NCBI RefSeq assembly: GCF_011634775.1
Contig: NZ_JAALXT010000002.1
Location: 992,001 to 1,056,000 of the forward strand
Direction: 5' to 3'
Source of the DNA: Thalassoroseus pseudoceratinae
Lineage (GTDB): Bacteria; Planctomycetota; Planctomycetia; Planctomycetales; Planctomycetaceae
Length of the DNA stretch: 64,000 nucleotides
Below the pieces are notes generated by a model. That model was not told the origin of the DNA and ran no database searches. It saw only the letters and a list, made by a program, of their open reading frames with translations. A program made the translations under genes and the position numbers. The stretch's first letter is position 1; every line of letters starts with the position of its first letter. Of this stretch, positions 27,573-36,092 are shown one piece after another.

Positions 27573-28586
27573 CTACTGCAACGTTACAACTTCGCTGCCG
27601 TTTCGAGTGCCCATTGCACCCCAAACACCGTAGGGGCTAACGCCGGAGAGACCGCTTGAGCTGGCTCCCTGGTTACCCGCGTCAATATTCTCACTGACGA
27701 ACTGGACCGAGCCGTCCACCATCACAACTTGCACGCCACCAGCATGTTCACTGGAAGCCGTGTAGTAGCCGTTCTGAGCATCGTGGTTGTTGTGAGCACA
27801 TTGTGGGGAGTTCGGAGGCAAGCAGGTATTGATCGCACTGAAACCAGCACCACCATCGTTCCACCGTCGACCGGACCATGTGTGAGCCGTACCGGTGTAC
27901 TGTCGGGTGGTGGTATCGTAAGTCGCTGCGCAGTCTGCGGGGACAGTGTGGTTCGATCCAACGGCGGTGTAATTGATGTCTTTACCCGCCCGTGGAAACG
28001 CTCGCTCGCCCATGGCGATCGTGTTGGTGGTTCCGTCGGTGACGTCACGCATCGCCAGGTACGAGTCATCTCCAAAGACACCGCGTGGGTTCGCTGTGTT
28101 TGTTACATGCGAGTCACCTGAGCAGAAGTGGTAATTGTGGTCGCCAATCGCACCACCGGCCGGATGTTCCGGACTTGACGGGCACAGCAGAGCAGGGATT
28201 TCGTTCTGCCACGGAGCAAAACTGCCGTTCCACGGTTCTGGCGGGTTCGTTGCGAAAATGTCATCGAAAAGGTTGTTCTGTTCCAGGAATGGCAGCAAGT
28301 CAAGCATGCCGCTGAGTCGGCTATGCGTACCAGCTGGGCTTCCCTGACGCGACGGGAAATTCCCATGAACATCGTGATGGTTGTGCAACGCCAAACCGAG
28401 CTGCTTCAGATTGTTCTTACATTGGGTGCGGCGTGCGGCTTCACGAGCTTGTTGAACAGCTGGTAATAGCAATGCGATCAAGATGGCGATGATCGCGATC
28501 ACAACCAGCAATTCGATCAGTGTGAATCCGCGGCGAATCGACACACGGAACGAGTGTGCTTGTGAAGTGTGTGGACGCATTCTCAT
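27573..28586 (-). CDS. DUF1559 prepilin-type pseudopilin-like protein
   Basis: About 337 residues from the ATG at 28586, chosen because AGGAA lies six bases upstream; a second ATG follows two codons later. The N-terminus has a type IV prepilin signal, [16 protein letters not shown], with cleavage expected after the Gly. The conserved [14 protein letters not shown] segment follows. The globular DUF1559 (SBP_bac_10) domain ends in the [14 protein letters not shown] block (H-x9-DG), diagnostic of the family. Planctomycete genomes carry very many copies; they are thought to be surface or pseudopilus proteins, and the ligand is unknown. It is followed by its usual small lipoprotein partner. Confidence 0.95.
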   Translation of the reverse strand: MRMRPHTSQAHSFRVSIRRGFTLIELLVVIAIIAILIALLLPAVQQAREAARRTQCKNNLKQLGLALHNHHDVHGNFPSRQGSPAGTHSRLSGMLDLLPFLEQNNLFDDIFATNPPEPWNGSFAPWQNEIPALLCPSSPEHPAGGAIGDHNYHFCSGDSHVTNTANPRGVFGDDSYLAMRDVTDGTTNTIAMGERAFPRAGKDINYTAVGSNHTVPADCAATYDTTTRQYTGTAHTWSGRRWNDGGAGFSAINTCLPPNSPQCAHNNHDAQNGYYTASSEHAGGVQVVMVDGSVQFVSENIDAGNQGASSSGLSGVSPYGVWGAMGTRNGSEVVTLQ

Positions 28587-28858
28587 TGGTTCCTCATTTC
28601 TAATGAAAGAAAGAAGTGAAAAAGAGGGCAATTAGTCCGAAAGGACTTTTGAAGATTTAGTAAATTAAACCGGAATAGCCGTTCACGTCAACTGTGGGCG
28701 TGTTCCGAACTCTTCGTCATTTCGACGGTTTGGTAGCGTCAGCCAACCTGATGTGCCTCCTCCACTCACAGAGACAAAGGCCTATCTGTCGGTTTAAATC
28801 AGCTCGACATTTAGATATCACTGCGATCAGCCATCATGGCGAATACGTGAACGAAATG

Positions 28859-29101
28859 TCATGGTTTTTTGCTCGACGCACCTTCAGATACCGCGTTTTT
28901 CGCCGCTATCCGAATTTCATCGACGATTTGTTGGACTTCGATACCTCGCTGCCCGCAGGCGTAGTCCAGTGACTTTCCTCCGCAGCAATAATCCACGCCG
29001 AACTTCTCGAATACACGAATCGATTCCGGGACGTCTGTCGCCCAATCGACAATCGCATCGTCAGGGGTTAAAGAGGCAATCGGGTCGGTTTCCGATCCCA
29101 T
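28859..29101 (-). CDS. Short DUF542 (ScdA/RIC N-terminal-like) protein
   Basis: An 80-residue protein. I choose the ATG at 29101 because GGAGGAATTTC precedes it; the frame continues upstream for 67 codons but without family similarity. It matches DUF542: DDAIVDWATDVPESIRVFEK then FGVDYCCGGKSLDYAC, with the hallmark CCGG. DUF542 is the N-terminal domain of di-iron proteins that repair iron-sulfur clusters (ScdA/YtfE/RIC), and also occurs alone. The hemerythrin-like domain is absent here. The protein ends with a lysine/serine-rich tail (GASSKKP). It stands alone on the minus strand, divergent from the barrel gene. A role in nitrosative-stress response or as a cysteine-based adaptor is inference. 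Confidence 0.87.
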   Translation of the reverse strand: MGSETDPIASLTPDDAIVDWATDVPESIRVFEKFGVDYCCGGKSLDYACGQRGIEVQQIVDEIRIAAKNAVSEGASSKKP

Positions 29102-29434
29102 GAAATTCCTCCATCGCTTGCCAAATTGGATGATGATATCAAATTTTCTCGAATTCTGCCGAAATAGAGTGTTGAAGCAATGGTTGCGTCTGGTTCTTGA
29201 GGCAACCAAACGGCTAAGGCTCTCGAGTTCGGTTTTTGTTCCTTCTCGACGATAAGGTGGTTGTGTGCGAATTGTGATGATGTGGATCTGGGGAACTTTC
29301 AAAGGTTAATCTGGTTGTGTCGAATTCGACGTTTTTGCCAGTTTGACGGAGCGTAGGAAAGAAGCCGATTCTCGGGTGGTCGATCGATCGATACTGAACA
29401 TGGAATCGCTCGGACCCTATGAACGAGAACAACC
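29102..29434. promoter_or_regulatory. Divergent intergenic region, DUF542 gene and barrel gene
   Basis: About 330 bases with no supported gene. It must hold promoters for the leftward DUF542 gene and the rightward outer-membrane-protein gene. I see no convincing hairpin, repeat or operator, and the promoter boxes cannot be assigned by eye. Confidence 0.4.
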
Positions 29435-30898
29435 ATGCGAATCGCTTTTTTCGCTTCAATGCTCACTCTTGGATGTTGCGGATGGTCGTCCATCGCCCAC
29501 GCGGAGCATGGCCACTCCATCCAGTTGGCCCAAGCTGAGAGCGAAGCAGAAACCGATGACCCCGGCTTCGTGCCTCCACCGACGACACCTCCACAACAAA
29601 CGTCGCCGTTTCCACAATTGGCGAGTCGGTCGAACCGGTTCGAGAATGGTTTTGAACGTCTGCAAGCCTCCCGACGTGGTGTGACCGGCCGTTCTCTTTC
29701 TCGCATGCCCAATATGTTTGGCGACTTTTTCACGCCCGGAGGGACAGCATGTTTTTCCGTCGATGTGCCAGTTGTGACCGGCACACAGATCGTTCCCATC
29801 ACAACGACTGAAACTGTCACTGTCTTTGATACCGTCACCATTGTTGATCCTTCAAGTGGTTCCTCGACGACAACGCAACCGCGCGATGTGCAAGTGGACG
29901 TTGTGACCAACGTCGAAGTCGACACCGTGCAGAATTTTACATTCGATGGTGAGGCTCAGATTCCGCTGGCAGGTGGTGTGCGACGGCAGAAAGTCAGCGA
30001 AAACAACAGCCCGATTCCCCAGGATCGCTGGATATTCTCTTACAACCACTTCGAGAACGCGCTCGCTGCCGACACTTATGATTTTGTCGAGATCGGTGGG
30101 GTCGTCTCGCTGCGTACGAATCGAGTGAATCGCTCGGTCGATCGGTTTGCCTTCGGGATCGAGAAAACATTCGTTGACGGATGGAACTCGGTGCAAGTCG
30201 TGCAATCTGTGAGTGCAAATCAATGGCAGCTTGATTCCGACTTAGTCGGTGCCACTGCCGGCGGGTTGGGCAACCTGACATTCTTATTTAAACAGGCATT
30301 GCTTGTGGCCGATGACGGATTGATCTCCGCCGGATTTGGCTTTGATATTCCGATCGGTGCGGATGGTGAAGGCCGCGTCGATTCGGTTCTTTATGAACTC
30401 AAGAACGAAAACGTCCATCTGTTTCCGTTTCTGGGGATTGCCTACACACCGTTTGACAACTGGTTTGTGCAAGGGATATTTCAACTCGATATTCCGACAC
30501 GTGGGAACTCTGTTATCGTCGACGACGCCAAGAGTCGTCAGAATGTCGGTCGATTGAACGAATCCACGCTGTTGTTCGTGGATGTCAGTGGTGGATATTG
30601 GCTGTATCAAAACCCGAATGCCCGTGCGGTGGTCGGCGTCGCTTTGGTCAGTGAATTGCACTACGGAGTGCCCATCCAAGATTCTGACAGTGTCGAATAT
30701 GCCTCGTCTGATGGAACGGTGAATTTCAACTTTACCAACCCCGCTGGTTGGTCGGATGCTCTGAATTTCACGTTGGGGATGCATACCGTCCTCGCCAATG
30801 GTGCGACGGTGCGAATTGGCGGTGTGATCCCAATTGAACGACAGGACAATGTCGATTTCGACTCGGAAATCCAATGCCAAGTGTCTGTGCCCTTCTGA
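29435..30898 (+). CDS. Probable outer-membrane beta-barrel protein
   Basis: A 487-residue protein with a signal peptide (residues 1-23, ending SSIAHAEH). A proline/glutamine-rich stretch follows (PPPTTPPQQTSP). A Thr/Val-rich region around residues 105-170 (VVTGTQIVPITTTETVTV, DVQVDVVTNVEVDTV) lies before the barrel. The second half has alternating hydrophobic and polar residues typical of barrel strands, such as RWIFSYNHFENAL, LISAGFGFDIPIGAD, WFVQGIFQLDIPTRG and NFTLGMHTVLANGATVRIGG. The last residues are QVSVPF, and a terminal Phe is the classic outer-membrane protein signature. I do not recognise the family. Transport or structural roles are possible. The gene is probably single, with the metallophosphoesterase gene 96 bases downstream. 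Confidence 0.72.
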   Translation: MRIAFFASMLTLGCCGWSSIAHAEHGHSIQLAQAESEAETDDPGFVPPPTTPPQQTSPFPQLASRSNRFENGFERLQASRRGVTGRSLSRMPNMFGDFFTPGGTACFSVDVPVVTGTQIVPITTTETVTVFDTVTIVDPSSGSSTTTQPRDVQVDVVTNVEVDTVQNFTFDGEAQIPLAGGVRRQKVSENNSPIPQDRWIFSYNHFENALAADTYDFVEIGGVVSLRTNRVNRSVDRFAFGIEKTFVDGWNSVQVVQSVSANQWQLDSDLVGATAGGLGNLTFLFKQALLVADDGLISAGFGFDIPIGADGEGRVDSVLYELKNENVHLFPFLGIAYTPFDNWFVQGIFQLDIPTRGNSVIVDDAKSRQNVGRLNESTLLFVDVSGGYWLYQNPNARAVVGVALVSELHYGVPIQDSDSVEYASSDGTVNFNFTNPAGWSDALNFTLGMHTVLANGATVRIGGVIPIERQDNVDFDSEIQCQVSVPF

Positions 30899-30994
30899 AT
30901 TTGAATTGTCACAACGCAGCGGTTCCCGTTTTTATCAACGTGACTGCGGTATTGATTTTGGTCTCGTTTCGGTTTTCAACGGCCTGTCCCGCCC

Positions 30995-32167
30995 ATGAGC
31001 TTCACTAGTTTTTGTGTCGTGATCTTGCTCGCCGCTGGTCATGCGGAATTGCAAGCGGTGGCCATTAATCGAATCCATGGACTCGCCTTACCGGAATGGG
31101 TGTTGAAATTCACCCAACGATTGCACGACGTCGCAATCATTGCATTTCCGATCGCTCTGCTAGGTATGGTTTGGCTCGGTCCAAGTTGGTTCCAAGAGGC
31201 CGATTTTCAGCAAGCGCCAATCGGTTGGCGTGTTGTTGCCGGAGTTTGTGGGGTGGGGCTGCTGAGTTTGGTGGCCTCGTCAATCCGCTGGCAGATACGG
31301 CGACCCGCATCGACACAGATTTCAGCCGACAGTCGAATCGTGGATTACCGAACGAAGCTCGGTTCGCGGTGTCTCGGCAACGGTCCACACCGAATCATTG
31401 CGCGACTCCCATTCAATGAAGTTTGCCAGGTTGAATTTCAGGAGCAGCAATTCCATTGCTCACGTCTCCCGACAGCATGGGATGGATTCTCAATTCTCCA
31501 TCTCAGTGATTTCCATTTGATTGGGACACTCAGTCTGGATTTTTTTCGAGAAGTGTGCGCTGAAGTGAACGACCAACCGTATGACTTAGTCGTTTTCACA
31601 GGTGATCTCTTTGACGATATTTCGCATGTGTCATGGTTGCCGGAGACGCTTGGCAAGTTGCATGGTCGACTTGGACAATACTTTATCCTGGGCAATCACG
31701 ACGAACGTCAGGATTCCGCCGTTATCCGAACCGCAGTCAGTGATCTCGGTTGGCAGGATGTTTCCGGGCGGGTTTGTGAACTGAGCGATCGGGGCCATCG
31801 GCTAGAAATCGCCGGGACGGAGTGGCCTTGGATGAGCGAGCATCCGCCGTTGAGTGTGCAAAGTTCAACGGGGTTTCGGATTCTACTGAGTCATACCCCA
31901 GATCATTTTCAGTGGGCGCAGCGACACGACGTGGATGTGATGTTATCCGGACACAACCACGGTGGCCAAGTTATTTTGCCGGTCATCGGCCCGGTCTACG
32001 CACCGAGTTTGCAAGGCGTGAAACACTCTGCCGGAAGTTGGTATCGTGAGCCGACACTAATGCACGTCTCACGTGGCCTTTCCGGAGAGATTCCGCTCCG
32101 TTGGAACTGTCGCCCGACCGTGACCAAGCTTGTCTTGTCTTCAACAACGACGCCGAAAGTGTCTTGA
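30995..32167 (+). CDS. Membrane-anchored metallophosphoesterase (YkuE-like)
   Basis: A 390-residue protein. The N-terminal 120 residues hold two or three membrane segments (FCVVILLAAGHAELQ, VAIIAFPIALLGMVWLG, VVAGVCGVGLLSLVASS). From about residue 165 a complete calcineurin-like core follows: LHLSDFHL (DxH), VVFTGDLFDD (GD), YFILGNHDER (GNHD), ILLSHTPDHF and MLSGHNHGGQV (GHxH). All metal ligands of the two-metal centre are present, so it should be active. Related membrane enzymes hydrolyse UDP-sugar nucleotides or phospholipid headgroups; the substrate is unknown. It is convergent with the H1-like gene, with 40 bases between. Confidence 0.88.
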   Translation: MSFTSFCVVILLAAGHAELQAVAINRIHGLALPEWVLKFTQRLHDVAIIAFPIALLGMVWLGPSWFQEADFQQAPIGWRVVAGVCGVGLLSLVASSIRWQIRRPASTQISADSRIVDYRTKLGSRCLGNGPHRIIARLPFNEVCQVEFQEQQFHCSRLPTAWDGFSILHLSDFHLIGTLSLDFFREVCAEVNDQPYDLVVFTGDLFDDISHVSWLPETLGKLHGRLGQYFILGNHDERQDSAVIRTAVSDLGWQDVSGRVCELSDRGHRLEIAGTEWPWMSEHPPLSVQSSTGFRILLSHTPDHFQWAQRHDVDVMLSGHNHGGQVILPVIGPVYAPSLQGVKHSAGSWYREPTLMHVSRGLSGEIPLRWNCRPTVTKLVLSSTTTPKVS

Positions 32168-32207
32168 ACGCGATGTGCGTGCACTGACTTCAACGTCTCC
32201 GCGACGA

Positions 32208-32777
32208 CTAAGACTTCTTACGCGATGTTTTCTTCGCGGTGGATTTTTTGGCCGTGGACTTCTTGGCAGGAGTTTTCTTAGCCGTCGATTTCTTGGCGGT
32301 CGACTTTTTCGCAGTCGATTTCTTCGCAGTGGTCTTTTTCGCTGTCGACTTCTTGGCGGGAGTTTTCTTTGCCGTCGATTTCTTAGCAGTCGACTTTTTA
32401 GCCGTTGTCTTTTTCGCGGGTGATTTCTTCGCGGTGGACTTCTTGGCCGTCGACTTCTTCGCCGTGGTTTTCTTCGCTGTTGATTTCTTGGCGGTCGACT
32501 TTTTCGCGGTGGTCTTCTTCGCCGTCGATTTCTTAGCGGTCGACTTTTTGGCCGTTGTCTTTTTGGCTGGCGATTTCTTCGCGGTGGACTTCTTGGCCGT
32601 CGACTTCTTAGCGGTCGATTTTTTGGCGGTGGTCTTCTTTGCTGGAGACTTCTTCGCGGTGGACTTTTTCGCCGTCGATTTCTTTGCGGTGGTTTTCTTC
32701 GCAGTTGATTTTTTCGCGGGCGACTTTTTCGCGGCGACTTTTGTTGTCGCTTTTTTCGTTGCCTTCTTCTTGGCCAC
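32208..32777 (-). CDS. Histone H1-like lysine/alanine-rich DNA-binding protein
   Basis: A 189-residue protein starting at GTG with AAGGAG upstream. After an 18-residue leader ([18 protein letters not shown]), residues 19-183 consist of about 33 pentapeptides of form S/T-T/P-A-K-K, ending in TSRKKS. The composition is almost only Lys, Ala, Thr, Ser and Pro, strongly basic, as in eukaryotic histone H1 tails and the chlamydial Hc1/Hc2-type proteins. It probably binds DNA non-specifically and compacts the nucleoid, which fits the condensed nucleoid known in Planctomycetota. The long hydrophobic frame on the opposite strand is an artefact of the repeats. No folded domain is visible. Confidence 0.85.
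   Translation of the reverse strand: MAKKKATKKATTKVAAKKSPAKKSTAKKTTAKKSTAKKSTAKKSPAKKTTAKKSTAKKSTAKKSTAKKSPAKKTTAKKSTAKKSTAKKTTAKKSTAKKSTAKKTTAKKSTAKKSTAKKSPAKKTTAKKSTAKKSTAKKTPAKKSTAKKTTAKKSTAKKSTAKKSTAKKTPAKKSTAKKSTAKKTSRKKS
32229..32723 (-). repeat. Array of about 33 degenerate 15-bp repeats encoding the AKK pentapeptide
   Basis: The DNA encoding residues 19-183 of the H1-like protein is a 15-bp repeat whose copies vary at third codon positions and at the Ser/Thr/Pro codons. The variation is mostly synonymous, so the amino-acid pattern is kept while the bases have diverged. This argues for selection on the protein and against recent slippage. Confidence 0.85.
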
Positions 32778-33047
32778 TGTAGTGTGCTCCTTGTTGTGTC
32801 ATCGACGAGGCCATCTTGCCGCTGAGACGAATGTCCGATGGTGTTGGCAATTGTTTGGCCAGATGGTTTTCCGAAACTTGTGTTTGGACCCCCGCGTCCA
32901 ACAAGTGCCGATCCTTGCAGTGTCAATCAGCAATAAGTTCAGCCCTGGTCTTGCAATGATTGAAAATCATCCTACGGTGTTTGCGAAATTGTGCAAGACA
33001 ATTCAACCGTTTCCGTCAAGAGAATCCTCACAATTTATACCTTTTTC

Positions 33048-33902
33048 TTAAGCGGATTTTTCATTCGACGCGATTCGTTTGCGAGCAGCCTCCAATGCAT
33101 CTTGCATGGCTGCCAAACTTGTTCGGGCAATTGTTTCCGCTCCGGGGGCGTAGTCGAAGACTTCCACAGAGACCCAACCTTGGTAGTCAGTCTTCAAAAG
33201 AGCTTCAAAAATCGGGACGAAATCAGTCTCACCCATCCCCGGTCCTAAGAGGTTTGAATCGTTGGCGTGGAAGTGTTTCGTGATGTCTTTGTACTTCTCG
33301 ATGACCACTGGCAATGGTTCGCTTTCGGCACCCAGCATCGCTTTGACATCTTGGTGCAACACGAAGCTGGGATGATCGACCATTTCGATCAGCGTCTTGG
33401 CGTCGGCACAGGTATTGATGAAATCCGTTTCTTTCGTCGTTAACGGTTCCATGCAGATCTGCACGCCGCGATCGGCAATTCGGGGCATGCACGACTTGAA
33501 GATCTCGGCTGCGTATTCCAGCCCTTGTTCCGTTGAAACGCCTTCGGGCAGATTTCGTTGTGGCGGGGAACCAAACACCATCACCTGACCGCCAAGTTCC
33601 GCACATGCATCGCCCAAGGTCGCGAGGTATTCAGCCGTTGCTTTGCGGACGTCCGCATCTGTCGACGTCAAATGCAAGCCTTCCGTCTTCGCGAGCAACC
33701 AGTGAAGTCCAATGATTTCCAGACCGGCCGACTCGGCTTCCTTCCGCATGGATTGGAACGTCTCAACGGGGACGTCTTGGAGACTCGACGCGATGGTGAA
33801 GGGGGCGACTTCAATTCCCGTGTAGCCACATTCCGCGACGAATTGGCATTGGCGTTTCCAGTCCCAATCGACGAACAACTCTTGGCAGATAGCAAATCGC
33901 AT
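33048..33902 (-). CDS. Sugar phosphate isomerase/epimerase family protein
   Basis: About 284 residues from the ATG at 33902, which has GAGAGGAA upstream. It is an AP-endonuclease family 2 TIM barrel, usual length 260-290. The barrel carries CQFVAECGYTGIEVAPF near the N-terminus, GLHWLLAKTEGLHL, MVFGSPPQRNLPEG, then the metal-site blocks CMEPLTTKETDF (Glu), FVLHQDVKAM (Asp), KHFHANDSNL (His) and WVSVEVFDYAPG (Glu). All four divalent metal ligands seem present. Members isomerise sugars or inositol derivatives, such as xylose, tagatose and 2-keto-myo-inositol. There is no signal peptide, so it is cytoplasmic. Divergent from the YTV gene. The substrate is unknown. Confidence 0.92.
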   Translation of the reverse strand: MRFAICQELFVDWDWKRQCQFVAECGYTGIEVAPFTIASSLQDVPVETFQSMRKEAESAGLEIIGLHWLLAKTEGLHLTSTDADVRKATAEYLATLGDACAELGGQVMVFGSPPQRNLPEGVSTEQGLEYAAEIFKSCMPRIADRGVQICMEPLTTKETDFINTCADAKTLIEMVDHPSFVLHQDVKAMLGAESEPLPVVIEKYKDITKHFHANDSNLLGPGMGETDFVPIFEALLKTDYQGWVSVEVFDYAPGAETIARTSLAAMQDALEAARKRIASNEKSA

Positions 33903-34250
33903 TGGCGGTTCCTCTCGGTTCTTTTCTATTTCATCTGGCAAGCACTGACAGCGAAAGATAACGCCTTCGCGGTTGCTTTGCATCCGAGTGGATGAATTGT
34001 GCGTGAGATCATGGGTTTGAGATGACCGTCCCCTCCCAAGACGCTGCGAGCACCATCCGATTCGTGCGGTTGTAGCGATCACGCAGACAACGGGGTGTTG
34101 GAAAGCAATGCGGACCAGGAAATGCACGTCGTTGACTTTAGTGAGATGGGCTGGGGTGACGAGGAAAGGAAGGTCAGATGCACTGAGTTCCAGTGAGTAA
34201 TGGAACTTGGTGGACCAACCGGATCGAGATCGAATTTAGGGACCCCATCA
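33903..34250. promoter_or_regulatory. Divergent intergenic region, isomerase gene and YTV gene
   Basis: About 350 bases with no convincing reading frame. It must contain the promoters of both flanking genes. I see no strong inverted repeat, and the promoter elements cannot be located by eye. Confidence 0.4.
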
Positions 34251-35597
34251 ATGAGATATGTGCAATGGGTGCCCGTCGTGCTGGCGATCACAATCGCTTT
34301 GGCGACAGGCACGGAAGCCCAAGCGGGCTACTGCGGAGCGGCCAGCTACAACTGCTGTCCTACGGAAGCGTGTGCCCCTTGCGGAAACTACATGACAGCG
34401 AAGTCATGCTGTGGACCGCAATACAAAACCGTCAAAGAAACCGTTTACGACTGCAAGGTCGAGCAATGCACGAAGACGGTCTACGACACCGTCATCGAGA
34501 AGATTCCTTGCAAGACCGTCAAGAATGTCTACGAGACCCGTTACCGGGACGTCTGCTACACCGCTTGCGTTCCCAAGATCAACACCTGCTACAAGACGGT
34601 CAACTACACCGCTTGCAAGCCGGTCTACACGACACGCTACAAGACCATCTCTTGCAAGATTTGTAAGCCGGTTTGGAAAACGTGTTACAAGACGGTCAAC
34701 TACAAAGTTCGCAAGCCGATCTACAAACGTCACTACCGTACGGTGAGCTATTCGGTCTGCAAGCCCATCTACGACAAGTGCTACAAGACCGTGCCTTGCA
34801 CCACCTACAAAACCGTGCCGGAAACTCGGTACCGCGATGTTTGCTACACGGTTTGCAAACCTGTTCAAGAATGGCACACGGTGGATGTGCAATGCGGCGA
34901 ATGGAAGACCGTGACCGAACAAGTTCCGGTCAGCACATGCGTGCCAAGTTGCAGTGTTCCTTGTGCTGACAACGCCTGTACGACCAACTGCGGTCCATCG
35001 GGTGGATGCTGCACGAAGACGGTTTGTCGACGCGTCTGGTGCCCGAAAACGGTTCAAAAGAAAGTCTGCACCACACGATACTGCAAGGAAATCAAACGTA
35101 AACGTGTTCCGTACACCGTTTGCAAGCGAATCCCGCAATGCGGCACCCGTCGGGTCTGCCACACGACGGTTCGCTACGTCAAACAACAAGTCTGCAAACG
35201 CGTGCCGTACACCACGGTCTGCTACACCGAGCAGTGCTGCACGAAGCAGGTTCCCGTTCGCTCCTGCACTTGGGTAAAACAATGTGTGCAGAAACGAATT
35301 CCTTACACGACTTGCCGATACGTGAAAGAGTGCCGAACCAAGACGGTTCCCGTTCGCTCTTGCACGATGGTCAAAGAAACTCGCACGAAGAAAGTGCCCT
35401 ACACGGTCTGTCGCAAAGTTGAGTGCTGCACTTACAAGACTCGGACCCGATGCGTGCCTCGCACGGTGACCTACAACGTCACCCGTCGGATTCCCCGCAC
35501 CGTCTGCCGAAAAGTGCCGGTCGACACCTGCTGCACGCCGGAACCGGTCTGCTGTGAACCCAGCAAAGGATGTTGCCTGTTCGACATCTTCAAGTAA
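34251..35597 (+). CDS. Cysteine-rich YTV-type repeat protein, probable cell-wall protein
   Basis: About 448 residues from the ATG at 34251, with AGGGA upstream. A signal peptide ends near EAQAGYC. The mature protein has about 57 Cys (roughly one in eight residues) and short repeats in which Y-K-T-V, Y-T-x-C-K and C-Y-K-T-V alternate, for example CYKTVNYTACKPVYTTRYKT and RVPYTVCKRIPQCG. It is also rich in Lys, Arg, Thr and Val. This matches the cysteine-rich YTV-motif proteins reported from Rhodopirellula baltica cell-wall material, which are thought to cross-link by disulfides. The end CCEPSKGCCLFDIFK is Cys-rich too. I infer an extracellular, disulfide-linked structural protein. An intrinsic-terminator hairpin lies about 90 bases downstream. 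Confidence 0.85.
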   Translation: MRYVQWVPVVLAITIALATGTEAQAGYCGAASYNCCPTEACAPCGNYMTAKSCCGPQYKTVKETVYDCKVEQCTKTVYDTVIEKIPCKTVKNVYETRYRDVCYTACVPKINTCYKTVNYTACKPVYTTRYKTISCKICKPVWKTCYKTVNYKVRKPIYKRHYRTVSYSVCKPIYDKCYKTVPCTTYKTVPETRYRDVCYTVCKPVQEWHTVDVQCGEWKTVTEQVPVSTCVPSCSVPCADNACTTNCGPSGGCCTKTVCRRVWCPKTVQKKVCTTRYCKEIKRKRVPYTVCKRIPQCGTRRVCHTTVRYVKQQVCKRVPYTTVCYTEQCCTKQVPVRSCTWVKQCVQKRIPYTTCRYVKECRTKTVPVRSCTMVKETRTKKVPYTVCRKVECCTYKTRTRCVPRTVTYNVTRRIPRTVCRKVPVDTCCTPEPVCCEPSKGCCLFDIFK

Positions 35598-35683
35598 TCC
35601 GGTTGAGTGTAACCGCTCGGGTGGTGAGTCCCCTTCACCACCATGAGCCACGGGGTTCCACAGAACACCGATTCGGCCAAGAC

Positions 35684-35723
35684 AAAAACGGGGCAAACTC
35701 TTGCTGGAGTTTGCCCCGTTTTT
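35684..35723 (+). terminator. Strong bidirectional intrinsic terminator
   Basis: Bases 35684-35700 are the exact reverse complement of 35707-35723: a 17-bp stem with a six-base loop, ending in a run of Ts on the plus strand. The 5' arm begins with five As, which give a T-run on the minus strand as well. It sits between the convergent YTV gene and the L32 gene and should terminate both. Confidence 0.9.
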
Positions 35724-35789
35724 TCATTGTGGGTTGATACCGTGCTTCGACCGCTTCGTGGACTGACGCAGGTCTCGTTTGCCCGGTTC

Positions 35790-35972
35790 TTATTCGTCGG
35801 CCGGCGGTGCGAGTACGCGTCCCATATACCAACCGCACTTCGGACAGACGACGTGCGATGGACGCGGATGACCACATTCCGGGCAGCCACTGACTTGCGG
35901 GGGCGTCACAGCGTTATGGGAATTTCGTTTACGAGATCGAGATTTGGATTGGCGTCGCTTTGGAACAGCCAT
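35790..35972 (-). CDS. rpmF: 50S ribosomal protein L32
   Basis: A 60-residue protein of standard L32 length. It starts MAVPKRRQSKSRSRKRNSHN, the conserved basic N-terminus of L32, and has a zinc ribbon with Cys at 30, 33, 43 and 46 (CPECG and CPKCG). It belongs to the large ribosomal subunit. The zinc-binding form is the Cys-containing paralogue type, which matters under zinc limitation in other bacteria. In many bacteria rpmF follows a DUF177 gene and precedes plsX; here it stands alone between the YTV and DUF1294 genes. The shared terminator lies just downstream. Confidence 0.96.
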   Translation of the reverse strand: MAVPKRRQSKSRSRKRNSHNAVTPPQVSGCPECGHPRPSHVVCPKCGWYMGRVLAPPADE

Positions 35973-36092
35973 GGGAACAGCCTCAATTCAATCGGTACAG
36001 TCCAGTTTGCGGGAAACCCGTAAAATCCTTGATTGAACGTGTGATGTCAAGCCATCGTGATGAAATTTCATCGAGTTCCGTCAGGACGGTCC

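Noticed and set aside
32239-33051. 270-codon plus-strand frame rich in Phe, Val, Asp and Leu
   Set aside because: It is the exact antisense of the AKK repeat protein; its composition is dictated by the repeat, and the minus-strand frame has a good ribosome site.
34411-35560. Repeats in the YTV gene considered as a CRISPR array
   Set aside because: The repeat is a coding repeat of short motifs with no constant spacers, and no cas genes lie in the window.
34404-35696. 430-codon minus-strand frame antisense to the YTV protein
   Set aside because: No known domain; it is opened by the codon bias of the Cys/Lys/Thr-rich gene on the plus strand, which has a signal peptide and a downstream terminator.
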